Assembly: GCF_036924515.1 (NCBI RefSeq)
Contig: NZ_JAZHRR010000001.1
Coordinates: 2,823,001 to 2,887,000, forward strand
Direction: 5' to 3'
Length of the DNA stretch: 64,000 nt
From: Bradyrhizobium sp. AZCC 1610
Lineage (GTDB): Bacteria > Pseudomonadota > Alphaproteobacteria > Rhizobiales > Xanthobacteraceae
The position numbers and the translations under genes were made by a program. The stretch's first letter is position 1, and each line of letters begins with the position of its first letter. The notes beneath the pieces are model-generated. The model ran no database searches, had not been told where the DNA came from, and saw only the letters and a list, made by a program, of their open reading frames with translations. Shown piece after piece: positions 32,505 to 41,460 of this stretch.

Positions 32505-34027
32505 GGTCGTGGGTTCCGGTTGGTTGACCAATTAATAGGCAACGTGATCGTGAACGTGCTGCCCTGGTGAAGTTCCGACGCGACCGACATAGTGCCTCCC
32601 AGGCGACGCACCAAGGCGCGGACATGGGCAAGGCCGATACCTTGCCCCGGTTTGTCCTGGGTTCCTGCGCGGCGGAACAGCTCGAAAATGCGTTGATGGT
32701 CCTTGGGATCGATGCCGCGCCCATTATCCGATATCTCGAAAATCGCAAAGCCGAGCTTGGTGCGGCCGCGCACCGTGATTTCGCCGGGGACCCCGGTCTT
32801 GAGGTATTTCAGCGCATTATCGATCAGATTGGAGAATATCTGCTCCAGCGCAAGGCGGTCGCTGACGATATTCGGCAGCGCGTCGATCCGGATCTCGGCC
32901 TGGGCTTCCGCGGCCTGATGCGCCACGGTCGCCACGATGCCCTCGATCAGCTCCCTGGTATCGATCCAGACCGGCTCGAAATCGCGCCGCCCCTCGCGGG
33001 TGAGACTGAGGATCGCCGATATCAGCCGGTCCATCTTGCCGATCGACGACTTGATGAAGGCGAGCGCCTCGGAGAAGTCTTCCGAGAGCTGCTTGTCGGA
33101 GCCCTCGAGCACGGGTTCGGCGGTATCGGTGGCGTTTTCCGGGGCTGATGGTGCGGACTGCTCGCGGGAAAGTGCTGCGATCCGTTTGAAGATGTCGCCG
33201 CGCAATTCCTCCAACTCGCTGGTAAAGCCCATGATGTTCACCAGCGGCGAGCGTAGATCGTGGCTGACGATGTAGGCGAAGCGCTGGATCTCGTCATTGG
33301 CTTCGCGCAGGTCCGCGGTACGCTCGTCGATCGTGGCCTCGAGGTTGAGATGACTGTCGCGCAGCCTGGCGTCGGCCTGGTCACGTGCGTGCGACGAACG
33401 CCGGACCAGGAAGATCGCGATGCCGGCCAGCACGACCACGAAACCCGAGCCGATGCCGGTGATCGAGGCCGCCAGCGTCTGGCTGCGATCGGCGTTGGTC
33501 GTGCGCTCGACAAACAGACGATCTTCTTCGGCCCGCATCCGGCCGACGAGATCGTCGATATGTTTCATGGTGTCGCGTCCGATACCCTCGCGCACGATCT
33601 TGGCGGCGTCGTTCATACGCTTCGACCGGGCCAGTTCGTTCGTCGTACGGAATTCCTCGATCCGCTGGTCGTAGAGCGGCATCATTTCGTTGATGAGCCG
33701 CCTTTGAACCGGATTGTCGGTGATAAGTTGGCTCAACTTCGTCAGCGCCGGCGTCAGTTCGGATATGGCTTGCTCAAAATCGGCCTGAAAATCCGGCCGC
33801 AATGTCGCGAGGTAGCCGCGCTGTGCGCTTTCGGCACGCCGCAACTGCAGTTGGACGAGCGATATCTGGTTTTCAACCTCAAGGGTGCGCAGAACCCTGC
33901 GCGAGTCCTCGCGCGCCTTGTTCACCAGATGGACCGAACCGGCGCTGATGGCGGTCAACACCAATAGCCCCGCCGCAAGCAGCAGGATGTGCCCGATGGC
34001 GCGCTTGCGCTGGGCATCAGCGGTCAC
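32501..34027 (-). CDS. Membrane sensor histidine kinase with CHASE3 domain
   Basis: A 508-residue kinase starting at GTG 34027. Membrane helices at ~12-34 and ~190-210 flank a CHASE3 periplasmic sensor (SLVQLQLRRAESAQRGYLAT motif). A coiled coil precedes HisKA (FAYIVSHDLRSPLVNIMGFT with the phosphoacceptor His) with an extra acidic/Ser-rich loop, and HATPase_c (FSNLIDNALKYL, EISDNGRGIDPKD, GQGIGLAHVRALV). It is first in the kinase-regulator-kinase operon and has an EcfG-like promoter upstream. The signal is unknown. Confidence 0.92.
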   Translation of the reverse strand: MTADAQRKRAIGHILLLAAGLLVLTAISAGSVHLVNKAREDSRRVLRTLEVENQISLVQLQLRRAESAQRGYLATLRPDFQADFEQAISELTPALTKLSQLITDNPVQRRLINEMMPLYDQRIEEFRTTNELARSKRMNDAAKIVREGIGRDTMKHIDDLVGRMRAEEDRLFVERTTNADRSQTLAASITGIGSGFVVVLAGIAIFLVRRSSHARDQADARLRDSHLNLEATIDERTADLREANDEIQRFAYIVSHDLRSPLVNIMGFTSELEELRGDIFKRIAALSREQSAPSAPENATDTAEPVLEGSDKQLSEDFSEALAFIKSSIGKMDRLISAILSLTREGRRDFEPVWIDTRELIEGIVATVAHQAAEAQAEIRIDALPNIVSDRLALEQIFSNLIDNALKYLKTGVPGEITVRGRTKLGFAIFEISDNGRGIDPKDHQRIFELFRRAGTQDKPGQGIGLAHVRALVRRLGGTMSVASELHQGSTFTITLPINWSTNRNPRP

Positions 34028-34084
34028 GGTGATCTCGCGTCATGAACAAACGGAACAACGCCCCTGGCAACCCCTATACATCCC

Positions 34085-34110
34085 AACGTGTGATGGAACC
34101 CATCGGTTCC
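34085..34110 (-). promoter_or_regulatory. EcfG-type (general stress) promoter
   Basis: On the minus strand GGAAC-N17-CGTT matches the alphaproteobacterial EcfG consensus (GGAAC-N16/17-CGTT). It lies 58 bases upstream of the GTG at 34027, facing the kinase-regulator-kinase operon. The -35 half is also part of a perfect inverted repeat GGAACC-N4-GGTTCC at 34095-34110. Confidence 0.6.
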
Positions 34111-34143
34111 ATGCGCCAGCGAATATTTCAGGAGGTTGTTCGC

Positions 34144-35502
34144 TCAGGTCTTGCCGTCCACCAGCTGGCCGGCGAGGTACTGCTCGAGCCAATGGATGTG
34201 GTAGTCGCCATTGATGATATCGGCCTCCCGGACCAGGGCCCGGAACAGCGGCAGGGTGGTTTCGATGCCGTCGACCACCATTTCGTCGAGCGCCCGGCGC
34301 AGCCGCATCAGGCATTCGGCGCGGGTCTTGCCGTGCACAATCAGCTTGCCGACCAGCGAATCATAATAGGGCGGAATGACGTAGCCCTGATAAACGGCGG
34401 AATCGATCCGCACACCGAGCCCGCCGGGCGGGTGGAATTGCGTAATCCTGCCGGGTGACGGGCGGAAGGTCTGCGGGTTTTCCGCATTGACGCGGCATTC
34501 GATGGCATGCCCGATGATGGCGATCTCTTCCTGCTTCGCGGGCAGGTCGCCGCCGGCGGCGATGCGGATCTGCTCCAGCACGAGGTCGATGTCGGTGATG
34601 CTCTCGGTGACGGGATGCTCGACCTGGATGCGGGTGTTCATCTCGATGAAATAGAACTCGCCGTCCTCATAGAGAAATTCGATCGTGCCGACGCCGAGAT
34701 ATTTCATGTCCCGCATCGCCTTGGCGCAGGTCTCGCCAATTTTGGCGCGGGCGGCGGCGTGGAGAACCGGCGAGGGGCCCTCTTCCCAGACCTTCTGGTG
34801 ACGACGCTGCAGCGAGCAGTCGCGCTCGCCGAGATGGATCGCGCCGCCGCGCCCATCGCCGAGAATCTGGATCTCGATGTGGCGCGGCCTCTGCAGATAT
34901 TTTTCGAGATAGACAGAGGCGTCGCCGAACGCCGACTTGGCCTCGTTGGACGCAGTCGACAGCGCCATCATCAGATCGTCGGCGGAGTGCGCCACCTTCA
35001 TGCCGCGTCCGCCGCCGCCGGCGGCCGCCTTCACCAGCACGGGGAAGCCGATCGCCTTGCCGATCGCCAATGCGTCGTCGTCGGGCGAGACCGCGCCATC
35101 GGAGCCGGGCACGACCGGGATGCCGAGTCGCCTGGCGGTTTTCTTGGCCTCGATCTTGTCGCCCATCAGGCGGATGTGCTCGGCCTTCGGGCCGATGAAA
35201 TGCAGATTATGTTCGGCGAGGATTTCGGCGAAGCGGGCGTTCTCCGACAGGAAGCCGTAGCCGGGATGCACGGCGTCGGCGCCCGTGATCTCGCAGGCCG
35301 CGAGCAGTGCGGGGACGTTGAGATAGGAGTCCTTTGACGGCGGCGGCCCGATGCACACGCTCTCGTCGGCGAGCCGCACATGCATGGCGTCGGCGTCGGC
35401 GGTGGAATGCACCGCGACGGTGGAGATGCCGAGCTCCTTGCACGCGCGCAGCACGCGCAGGGCGATCTCGCCGCGATTGGCTATGAGTATCTTGTCGAAC
35501 AT
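34144..35502 (-). CDS. accC: Acetyl-CoA carboxylase biotin carboxylase subunit
   Basis: A 452-residue biotin carboxylase, which carboxylates the biotin of AccB using ATP and bicarbonate, first step of fatty acid synthesis. It has [20 protein letters not shown] at the start, the ATP-grasp glycine loop [34 protein letters not shown] and the catalytic [15 protein letters not shown]. Length is normal. It lies 24 bases downstream of accB in the same direction. Confidence 0.97.
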   Translation of the reverse strand: MFDKILIANRGEIALRVLRACKELGISTVAVHSTADADAMHVRLADESVCIGPPPSKDSYLNVPALLAACEITGADAVHPGYGFLSENARFAEILAEHNLHFIGPKAEHIRLMGDKIEAKKTARRLGIPVVPGSDGAVSPDDDALAIGKAIGFPVLVKAAAGGGGRGMKVAHSADDLMMALSTASNEAKSAFGDASVYLEKYLQRPRHIEIQILGDGRGGAIHLGERDCSLQRRHQKVWEEGPSPVLHAAARAKIGETCAKAMRDMKYLGVGTIEFLYEDGEFYFIEMNTRIQVEHPVTESITDIDLVLEQIRIAAGGDLPAKQEEIAIIGHAIECRVNAENPQTFRPSPGRITQFHPPGGLGVRIDSAVYQGYVIPPYYDSLVGKLIVHGKTRAECLMRLRRALDEMVVDGIETTLPLFRALVREADIINGDYHIHWLEQYLAGQLVDGKT

Positions 35503-35526
35503 CGCAGCGCCTGACGTTGACGAATT

Positions 35527-36012
35527 TTATTCAATGATCACGAGCGGTTCGCCGAATTCGACCGGCTGGCCGTCCTCGACGAGAATTTGCGTCACCGTGC
35601 CGGCGCGCGGCGATGGGATCTGGTTCATCGTCTTCATCGCTTCGATGATCAGCAGAGTTTGCCCGGCCGATACCTTGGTGCCGACCTCGATGAACGGCTT
35701 CGCGCCGGGCTCAGGCGCCCAATAGGCGGTACCGACCATCGGCGAGGGGACCACGCCCGGATGCTTGGCCAGATCGGCACCCGCCGCGGGGACGGCTGCG
35801 GCCGCAGCAACCGGCTGAAAGCCCGCCGGCATCGCCGCCGACACGGTGATGTTGCGCGCGACCCGCACCCGCAATCCGGCGCGCTCGATTTCGATCTCGG
35901 TCAGGCTGGTCTCATCCAGCAACAGCGCGAGTTCGCGAATGAGCGCGCTGTCGTCGCTCTTCAGGTTTGCGGCTGAATTGTCCGCTGACTTGTTGTCGGG
36001 CTGGCGGGCCAT
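35527..36012 (-). CDS. accB: Acetyl-CoA carboxylase biotin carboxyl carrier protein
   Basis: A 161-residue BCCP. The N-terminal helix region ([20 protein letters not shown]) contacts AccC, an Ala/Pro linker follows, and the biotinyl domain carries [10 protein letters not shown] with biotinylated Lys127 and the preceding thumb-like [16 protein letters not shown]. Between aroQ and accC, the order usual in rhizobia. The carboxyltransferase genes accA/accD are not in this window. Confidence 0.96.
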   Translation of the reverse strand: MARQPDNKSADNSAANLKSDDSALIRELALLLDETSLTEIEIERAGLRVRVARNITVSAAMPAGFQPVAAAAAVPAAGADLAKHPGVVPSPMVGTAYWAPEPGAKPFIEVGTKVSAGQTLLIIEAMKTMNQIPSPRAGTVTQILVEDGQPVEFGEPLVIIE

Positions 36013-36090
36013 GCTCTTGATCCGGAATTCTCGATGTGGGTGACGGCGTAAGCGTCAGGCTTGGTGTCGGTTTTGACGACGGGAGTAAGG

Positions 36091-36570
36091 TCAATTCTTG
36101 GCCTTGACGCCGAGTTTGGCGGCAAGGCCATTGATTGCGAGCCGGTAGCCATCGATGCCGAAGCCGCAGAGCGACGCAAAGGCGGCCATGGCCGTGTAGG
36201 AGTGATGACGGAAGCTCTCGCGGGCGTGGATGTTGCTGATATGCACTTCCACCGTCGGGATTTTCACCGCGACCAGCGCATCGTGCAACGCGATCGAGGT
36301 GTGCGAATAGCCGCCGGCGTTGATGATGATGCCGGCCACCTTCCTGGCGTGTGCCTCGTGGATGAAGTCGATCAACTCGCCTTCGCGGTTGGACTGGCGG
36401 CACTCGGCCTTCAGGCCGAATTGCGCTGCGGTTTCCACGCAAAGCTTTTCGACGTCGGTGAGCGACGCATGGCCGTAGGTTTCGGGCTCGCGCGTCCCCA
36501 ACATGTTGAGGTTCGGGCCGTTGAGGACATAGATCGTCGCGGCAGAGGCTTGGGCAGTTCCTTGGGCCAT
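36091..36570 (-). CDS. aroQ: Type II 3-dehydroquinate dehydratase
   Basis: A 159-residue shikimate-pathway enzyme converting 3-dehydroquinate to 3-dehydroshikimate, normally a dodecamer. The flexible active-site loop [14 protein letters not shown] holds catalytic Tyr32; [37 protein letters not shown] and [19 protein letters not shown] provide the substrate-binding Asn, His and Arg. It heads the aroQ-accB-accC operon. Confidence 0.96.
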   Translation of the reverse strand: MAQGTAQASAATIYVLNGPNLNMLGTREPETYGHASLTDVEKLCVETAAQFGLKAECRQSNREGELIDFIHEAHARKVAGIIINAGGYSHTSIALHDALVAVKIPTVEVHISNIHARESFRHHSYTAMAAFASLCGFGIDGYRLAINGLAAKLGVKAKN

Positions 36571-36768
36571 CCGGATTCCAGCAAAAGGGGCGGGCAGGTC
36601 GCGGGGTTATAGGTAACAACGCGGCCAAGGGGAAGCCTTTAGGCCGTTCTGGACCCCTTTCAAATGCCTCATCCTGTTCATAAAAAGGCGAACAGAACCT
36701 GCAGAAATTGCTCGTTAACCACTGTCAACAGAAGCGGCACCATAACCGGGGTGGCCGGATCACCAACA

Positions 36769-37548
36769 TTACCAGCGGTTCTGGACCCGCAGGCTTTCGG
36801 CGAGGTCACCGCGGAAGTTGTACTGCCCGAGATGTAATAGCTTGCATTGCAGATCGACCCAGATCTTGCCGCCGATGTCGCGCCAGCGGCGGCAGAACGC
36901 GTAATCTTCGGAAAGGTAGCGGCCGGAGTCGGGATCGACCATGCAGTCGAAAAACAACCAGTGCAGATGCGCCTGGGGGTTCGGTGGTCCATCCGGCACG
37001 TAGTTCAGCGCGGGATACTTCTCCATCAATTGCCTAAATACGCACCGCTTGATGCACATGAAGCCGGTCGGCGCCTCAGCGACCTCGACGAAGCCGTCGG
37101 CGTCGGCATAGGCGCTGACCCGCTCTGTGCCATGGCCAATCGGATTGAACGGATATTCGGTGTAGCGATCCTCGAATTGCTGGCGCGTCGTTCCCGTCGG
37201 CAAGCCTCCTACGGGCCAATTGAAGCTCTTCATCGGATAGACGCCGGCGGTGACTTCGCGGTCGATCAGCAGCAGACGGCAGACCGACTGCGGCGTGAAG
37301 GTGATGTCGGAATCGATCCAGAACAAATGAGTCAAAGCTTCGTCGGATAGAAACTTGCGCACCATGTTGTTGCGCGAGCGGGTGATCAGGCTCTCCGAAT
37401 GCATGTGCAGGATGCATTGCAGCCCGAACCGGTTGCAATGATAGGTGAGCTCGAAGATGCTTGTGACGTAATGCATGCTGACCGCCGAGATGTAGCAGGG
37501 CGTCGCGAACATCACCTTCATCGATTTCAGGGCTTCATCGGGTAACAT
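36769..37548 (-). CDS. Glycosyltransferase-like protein (GT-A fold)
   Basis: A 259-residue cytoplasmic protein. LITRSRNNMVRKFLSDEALTHLFWIDSDITF contains the DxD-like DSD expected for sugar-nucleotide/metal binding in GT-A enzymes of the mannan-polymerase/Anp1-like type. The C-terminal LSEDYAFCRRWRDIGGKIWVDLQCKLLHLG resembles the acceptor-side ED and His of such enzymes. There is no membrane anchor. A second ATG at 37521 is possible. It precedes no obvious polysaccharide cluster. The sugar and acceptor are unknown. Confidence 0.7.
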   Translation of the reverse strand: MLPDEALKSMKVMFATPCYISAVSMHYVTSIFELTYHCNRFGLQCILHMHSESLITRSRNNMVRKFLSDEALTHLFWIDSDITFTPQSVCRLLLIDREVTAGVYPMKSFNWPVGGLPTGTTRQQFEDRYTEYPFNPIGHGTERVSAYADADGFVEVAEAPTGFMCIKRCVFRQLMEKYPALNYVPDGPPNPQAHLHWLFFDCMVDPDSGRYLSEDYAFCRRWRDIGGKIWVDLQCKLLHLGQYNFRGDLAESLRVQNRW

Positions 37549-37577
37549 GCTCAGTCGCTCGCTGGCTCAGGGTCGAC

Positions 37578-38201
37578 CTACTTAGGCTGCTGATTGTCCG
37601 TCGGCTTGTTTTCCGCGGGCACGGGCTTGGCTGCGGACTTTGCCAACGCGGGCGGCTTGGCGCCATTTGGAGTTGGATGTGGCTTGGCGGCACTTGCAAC
37701 GGGCTGTTTTTGCGCTGAGGGAGGCTCAGGCGCGGCGGGCCCACTCTGTCCGATCGAGACAGAGATGCCGAACAGCCGCCACTGCCCGTTCACCGGTGCG
37801 AACAACAGGTCGAAATTGACCTGCGTCGGCACCGAGGGAAAGAAGCCTGCCATACGCATCAGGCCATTGGTCTCGATCTGCGGCAGCAGATTGAGCTGCG
37901 GATCGATCACGGCGACGCCTGAGAGATCGAGATTGTCGTTGCGCAACTTGGCGAAGATATCACCGAGCCGGGCGGCCGAGTTGCTCTGGAAGCCGGGCGC
38001 GCCGATGTCACGCAGCACGGTGTAGTTGCCGGTCTTGTTGGCTTGATCGAGCGCGAGCAGAGACGACCTGATCAGGATCAGCACCCCGTTGCGATCGATC
38101 TGCGCGGGTTTCGGCGTTTGCGCTGATGTCTGCGCATGGCCGGCGGACGTCGTCGCCAACAGCGCGGCTGCAACCAACAGTAGCCGCTTGAAAGTCACCA
38201 C
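37578..38201 (-). CDS. Secreted protein downstream of adhesin gene
   Basis: A 207-residue protein with a signal peptide (MVTFKRLLLVAAALLATTSAGHAQ), a ~130-residue alpha+beta domain (NGVLILIRSSLLALDQANKT, RDIGAPGFQSNSAARLGDIFAKLR, VNFDLLFAPVNGQWRLFGISV) that looks NTF2/cystatin-like, and a Pro/Ala/Lys-rich tail. Family unrecognised. It begins 7 bases after the first adhesin gene ends and is presumably co-expressed, so a role in adhesin export or stability is possible but unproven. Confidence 0.72.
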   Translation of the reverse strand: MVTFKRLLLVAAALLATTSAGHAQTSAQTPKPAQIDRNGVLILIRSSLLALDQANKTGNYTVLRDIGAPGFQSNSAARLGDIFAKLRNDNLDLSGVAVIDPQLNLLPQIETNGLMRMAGFFPSVPTQVNFDLLFAPVNGQWRLFGISVSIGQSGPAAPEPPSAQKQPVASAAKPHPTPNGAKPPALAKSAAKPVPAENKPTDNQQPK

Positions 38202-38208
38202 GCTGCCG

Positions 38209-39705
38209 TCACCATGCGACGGTCACTCCGGCGCGCCCACCGATGCCACCTTGAGCAAACCCGGCTCCTAGTCCACCATTGACGACCACGTATTGGCTCA
38301 ACCGCATCTGGGCACTCAGGCTCATGGCGTTTTCGCCGCGGAACGTTCCCCAGTTACTGGAAATCGCAAATTTCTTGTCCGATGGCAGTGCCGATCCGCC
38401 CATCGCGATCGCGATCGCCGTTCCCTCGAACCCCTGCCGCATCTGCGTCTGCAACGTCGCGACGTTGGACTGCAAAATAGAGATGTCCTGGCTGCTGAAA
38501 CTCGCCGCCGCCAGATTGCCGTTGGCGTCGGTGGTCACGAGCGAGGTCGGGCCGGACTGCGCCGCGAGACTTGCGGCCGACGTGATACCCGACATCCGGT
38601 AGGTGTTCGATGCGGTGCCGATCGAGACCTGATTGGCGGCGGTCGTGCTCGCGCCGTTGCCGATAGCGGTCGAATTGGCGAAGGTCGCCGTAGCGCCGGC
38701 GCCAAGGGCCGTCGCACCGGTAGCAGTGGCCCGGCTTGCCTGACCGATCGCGGTGGTGGCGTCACCGGTGGCGTTGCTGTTTTGGCCGAACGCGCTGGCA
38801 GTTGCGCCGTTGGCGGTACTGCTCTGGCCTGTGGCAGTTGCCGAGGCTCCGTTCGCGAGGCTGGAGTTGCCCGTGGCAGTCGCATCGGCACCGCTGGCAT
38901 TGCTGCCATGGCCTGTCGCGGTGGTGTTGACGCCGTTCGCGTATGCGATGACGCCGGTCGCGGTCGCGTTGGTGCCGTTTGCAAGGCTGAGCGACCCTGT
39001 CGCGGTCGCGCTGGTGCCAAATGCGCGGGCGGTTTGGCCGGTCGCGGTCGCGGCGGTGCCGTTCGCCAACGCAAAGGCTCCGGTTGCCGTCGCTTCGCTG
39101 CCGTTTGCGTAACTGGCCTGACCGGTCGCAGTCGCAGACGAGCCATTAGCGCGACTGTCCTGGCCCGTCGCCGTTGCGCTGATGCCATTCGCGTGGCTAT
39201 CAGAACCCGTTGCGGTCGCGGCGGCGCCATTCGCCAAGCTGCCCGACCCCGTCGCGGTAGCGAGGGCACCGTTTGCGTAGCTGCCCTGACCGGTTGCGGT
39301 CGCGCTGGCGCCGTTCGCCAGGGCAAATGCGCCTGTTGCGGTAGCAAAGTCGCCGCTCGCCAAACTGCTAACACCCGTCGCGGTAGCGCTGGAGCCATTC
39401 GCGAAGGCCCCGGCGCCATAGGCCGTAGCGTTGAATCCTGTCGTTTCGGCACTGTCGCCAACGGCCGTTGCGTTGCCGCTGACCGGATTATTGATGCCGC
39501 CGCCCGCATTATAGTCGGCAGCTATGGCGGAGCCGCTCCCAAGGGACACACCAGTCGCGACACCGGCGGCCAGTGCCAGCCACCGCAAGGTCACACCCGA
39601 CAGGGAGCTGCTAGCGAGCGATCCGCTGCGATGGTTACTCGGATAAAACGCGCCAGAAGCAAGTGCCGGTGAAAATACCGTTTGGTGACGCCGATTATCA
39701 AGCAT
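38209..39705 (-). CDS. Trimeric autotransporter adhesin (YadA-like), copy 1
   Basis: About 498 residues. An extended N-terminus (MLDNRRHQTVF) leads to a signal-type hydrophobic segment ending near GSAIAADYN. The head consists of many 14-residue YadA repeats of the pattern ATATGxxSxANGxS. A short coiled-coil stalk (ILQSNVATLQTQMRQG) precedes a four-strand YadA-type membrane anchor ending in AGVTVAW. Trimers of such proteins display the head on the outer surface for adhesion. ATG 39705 matches the start of copy 2. The promoter region is duplicated from that of copy 2. Confidence 0.85.
   Translation of the reverse strand: MLDNRRHQTVFSPALASGAFYPSNHRSGSLASSSLSGVTLRWLALAAGVATGVSLGSGSAIAADYNAGGGINNPVSGNATAVGDSAETTGFNATAYGAGAFANGSSATATGVSSLASGDFATATGAFALANGASATATGQGSYANGALATATGSGSLANGAAATATGSDSHANGISATATGQDSRANGSSATATGQASYANGSEATATGAFALANGTAATATGQTARAFGTSATATGSLSLANGTNATATGVIAYANGVNTTATGHGSNASGADATATGNSSLANGASATATGQSSTANGATASAFGQNSNATGDATTAIGQASRATATGATALGAGATATFANSTAIGNGASTTAANQVSIGTASNTYRMSGITSAASLAAQSGPTSLVTTDANGNLAAASFSSQDISILQSNVATLQTQMRQGFEGTAIAIAMGGSALPSDKKFAISSNWGTFRGENAMSLSAQMRLSQYVVVNGGLGAGFAQGGIGGRAGVTVAW
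38690..39480 (-). repeat. 42-bp repeats encoding YadA head units (copy 1)
   Basis: About eighteen diverged 42-base units, each giving a 14-residue collagen-like head repeat around ATATG and ANG. They are the source of recombination potential within and between the two adhesin genes. Confidence 0.8.
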
Positions 39706-39729
39706 GCAAAAAAAACCCTTGGTAGACGG

Positions 39730-39975
39730 CACGACTCTGTAGTCTCGATCGATCGTTGTGTGACCTTGGCCAAGCCATGCAGCGGCCGCATCTGACGTTC
39801 GTCAGATGCATTGAGCGAAAGCGGGCGTTTCGAGGTGAATGTTGCGGAGTGAGACTTCGCGGCAACATTGTGCTTGCCCATAATCGAGCCTTGCGGCTGG
39901 GGGCTACACCTAGGGCTAGTGTTCGTGCACAACTTGGGGTAGGGCGAAGCGGTGGCTATCCGGCGAGGAACAACG
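39730..39975. repeat. Duplicated intergenic segment, copy A (with LuxR gene 5' remnant)
   Basis: This stretch is collinear with 41205-41460. It includes the palindrome, the block gtgagacttcg, gagccttgcggc, gcacaacttggggtaggg and the first bases of the downstream LuxR gene (ggctatccggcgagg). In this copy the ATG of the LuxR reading frame is lost and homology stops after ~20 coding bases, so it is a truncated duplicate. The rest of the 39706-40059 gap holds no gene. Confidence 0.8.
39791..39806. promoter_or_regulatory. Palindrome upstream of adhesin copy 1
   Basis: TCTGACG-TT-CGTCAGA is a 7-2-7 inverted repeat about 86 bases upstream of the adhesin start. The same core (CTGACG-TT-CGTCAG) is kept at 41266-41279 before copy 2, so it is a likely regulator binding site; the LuxR-type protein next door is the obvious candidate. 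Confidence 0.55.
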
Positions 39976-40059
39976 TCCGGCATCGTTGGGCCAGTTCGTC
40001 ACGAAGGCGCCGATCGCCGTTGAGATCGAATGATAGCATTCGTGGCGGCCAGAAGCTTG

Positions 40060-41178
40060 TCAGAACTCGCCGCCCACGCCGACATAGGCGGTATGTTGAG
40101 TGCCGCCACCGTTGCCGTAGCCGCCGACGATGCTGAGCGGTACGCCGGTCTTGAGACGATGGGCAAATCCAAATCCAAATCCGGCCTCGCTCTGAAACGT
40201 CGATCCGCGAATTTGCCACGTCGTCTTACCGGGCGCCGAGGGCATCGGTGCGCTCGCGGTCGCGACCGCAGCGGCGATGCCGCGCCGCGCCTCGGTACGG
40301 TTGTCGCCGATCTGTGCCTGCAATGAACTGATCTGGGACTGGAAGTTGGAGCTGAAACTGGAAAGCTGGCTGACATTGACCGCGTCAGTCGGGTTGATGC
40401 CAGCCGCCACATTGGTCAACCGTCGCTCGCTGCCGGCGGCGCCGAACGACACGGTATTGGGAGCGGTTGCTATCGAACCGGCGCCGATCGCCACCGAATT
40501 CGCCGCGAGCGCCTGTGCGCCCGCGCCCAACGCGGTTGCGCCGGTGGCAGCGGCTTGGCTTGCCTGGCCGATCGCGGTGGTGGCGTCGCCGGTGGCCCTA
40601 CTGCCCTGGCCGTAGGCGCTTGCCGTAGTGCCGTTCGCGACGCTGTCCGCGCCCGTCGCGGTCGCCAAGGCGCCGGCCGCGCCGCTTCCCGTGCCGGTTG
40701 CGGTCGCGAAGCTGCCGTTCGCGGTGCTGAATTTTCCGGTCGCAGTCGCAGCGGTGCCGTTCGCCGCGCTTCCCGAGCCGGTCGCGGTCGCGAAAATTCC
40801 GTTCGCCTGGCTGCTCGTGCCTGTCGCTGTCGCGGTCGAACCGTTCGCGAAACTGTTGACGCCCGTTGCCGTCGCGGCGGTGCCGTTCGCGTTGGCGTTC
40901 TGGCCCGTCGCGGTGGCGGAGTCGCCATTCGCGCTGCTGTCCTGGCCTGTCGCCGTCGCGCTGGTGCCGTTCGCGACACTGAACTGACCGATCGCTGTCG
41001 CGGCATCGCCGGTCGCTACCGCGCTATTGCCGGAAGCGTAGGCATTGGCGCCGGTAGCCGTCCCGCCGTCGAGGGATTGCTGGCCCATCGCCGGAAAGGC
41101 CCAGAGGGTTGCGGCTGCGATTGAAACGCTGGCGGCTCGCACCAGCCCTGGCAGTGTCCCGCGCCGAATATCAAACAT
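40060..41178 (-). CDS. Trimeric autotransporter adhesin (YadA-like), copy 2
   Basis: A 372-residue protein with signal segment (MFDIRRGTLPGLVRAASVSI, cleavage near AMGQQ), a head of 14-residue ATATG/ANG repeats, the classical YadA neck (VSFGAAGSERRLTNVAAGIN, then PTDAVNVSQL), a short coiled-coil stalk and a membrane anchor ending YGNGGGTQHTAYVGVGGEF. ATG 41178 follows GGGAGC. It is shorter than copy 1 and has the more canonical neck. It is divergent from a LuxR-type regulator. Confidence 0.87.
   Translation of the reverse strand: MFDIRRGTLPGLVRAASVSIAAATLWAFPAMGQQSLDGGTATGANAYASGNSAVATGDAATAIGQFSVANGTSATATGQDSSANGDSATATGQNANANGTAATATGVNSFANGSTATATGTSSQANGIFATATGSGSAANGTAATATGKFSTANGSFATATGTGSGAAGALATATGADSVANGTTASAYGQGSRATGDATTAIGQASQAAATGATALGAGAQALAANSVAIGAGSIATAPNTVSFGAAGSERRLTNVAAGINPTDAVNVSQLSSFSSNFQSQISSLQAQIGDNRTEARRGIAAAVATASAPMPSAPGKTTWQIRGSTFQSEAGFGFGFAHRLKTGVPLSIVGGYGNGGGTQHTAYVGVGGEF
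40500..41040 (-). repeat. 42-bp repeats encoding YadA head units (copy 2)
   Basis: About twelve diverged 42-base units matching those in copy 1 in length and consensus (ATATG then ANG). They keep frame throughout. Confidence 0.8.
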
Positions 41179-41204
41179 CCAAAAAGCTCCCACGGCAGAC
41201 GGCA

Positions 41205-41460
41205 TGATTCTGTTGTTTCGATATGCCACGAAGGGACCCTGGCCCAAGCCATGCGGCGGCCACATCTGACGTTCGTCAGGTGAATTGAACGAAAAGAGAG
41301 CGTTTCGGCGTGAATGCTGCGAAGTGAGACTTCGTGGCAACAGAATCGTGCTTGATGCCCATAGTCGAGCCTTGCGGCCGGGGCGGTACATAGGCCAGAC
41401 TTCACGCACAACTTGGGGTAGGGGCTGATGTCTGGCGATGGGCTATCCGGCGAGGACAAG
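41205..41460. repeat. Duplicated intergenic segment, copy B
   Basis: Functional-looking partner of 39730-39975. It spans the promoter region of adhesin copy 2 and the start of the LuxR gene at 41428, with the ATG and reading frame intact. Confidence 0.8.
41266..41279. promoter_or_regulatory. Palindrome between adhesin copy 2 and LuxR gene
   Basis: CTGACG-TT-CGTCAG, a 6-2-6 inverted repeat kept in both duplicated intergenic segments although surrounding bases have diverged. It lies about 88 bases from the adhesin start and ~150 from the LuxR start. Confidence 0.55.

Noticed and set aside
38293..39672. 459-codon open frame opposite adhesin copy 1
   Set aside because: It arises from the 42-bp repeats read in antisense.
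39930..40060. Second LuxR gene upstream of adhesin copy 1
   Set aside because: Only the first ~20 coding bases are similar and the ATG is missing; it is a duplication remnant.
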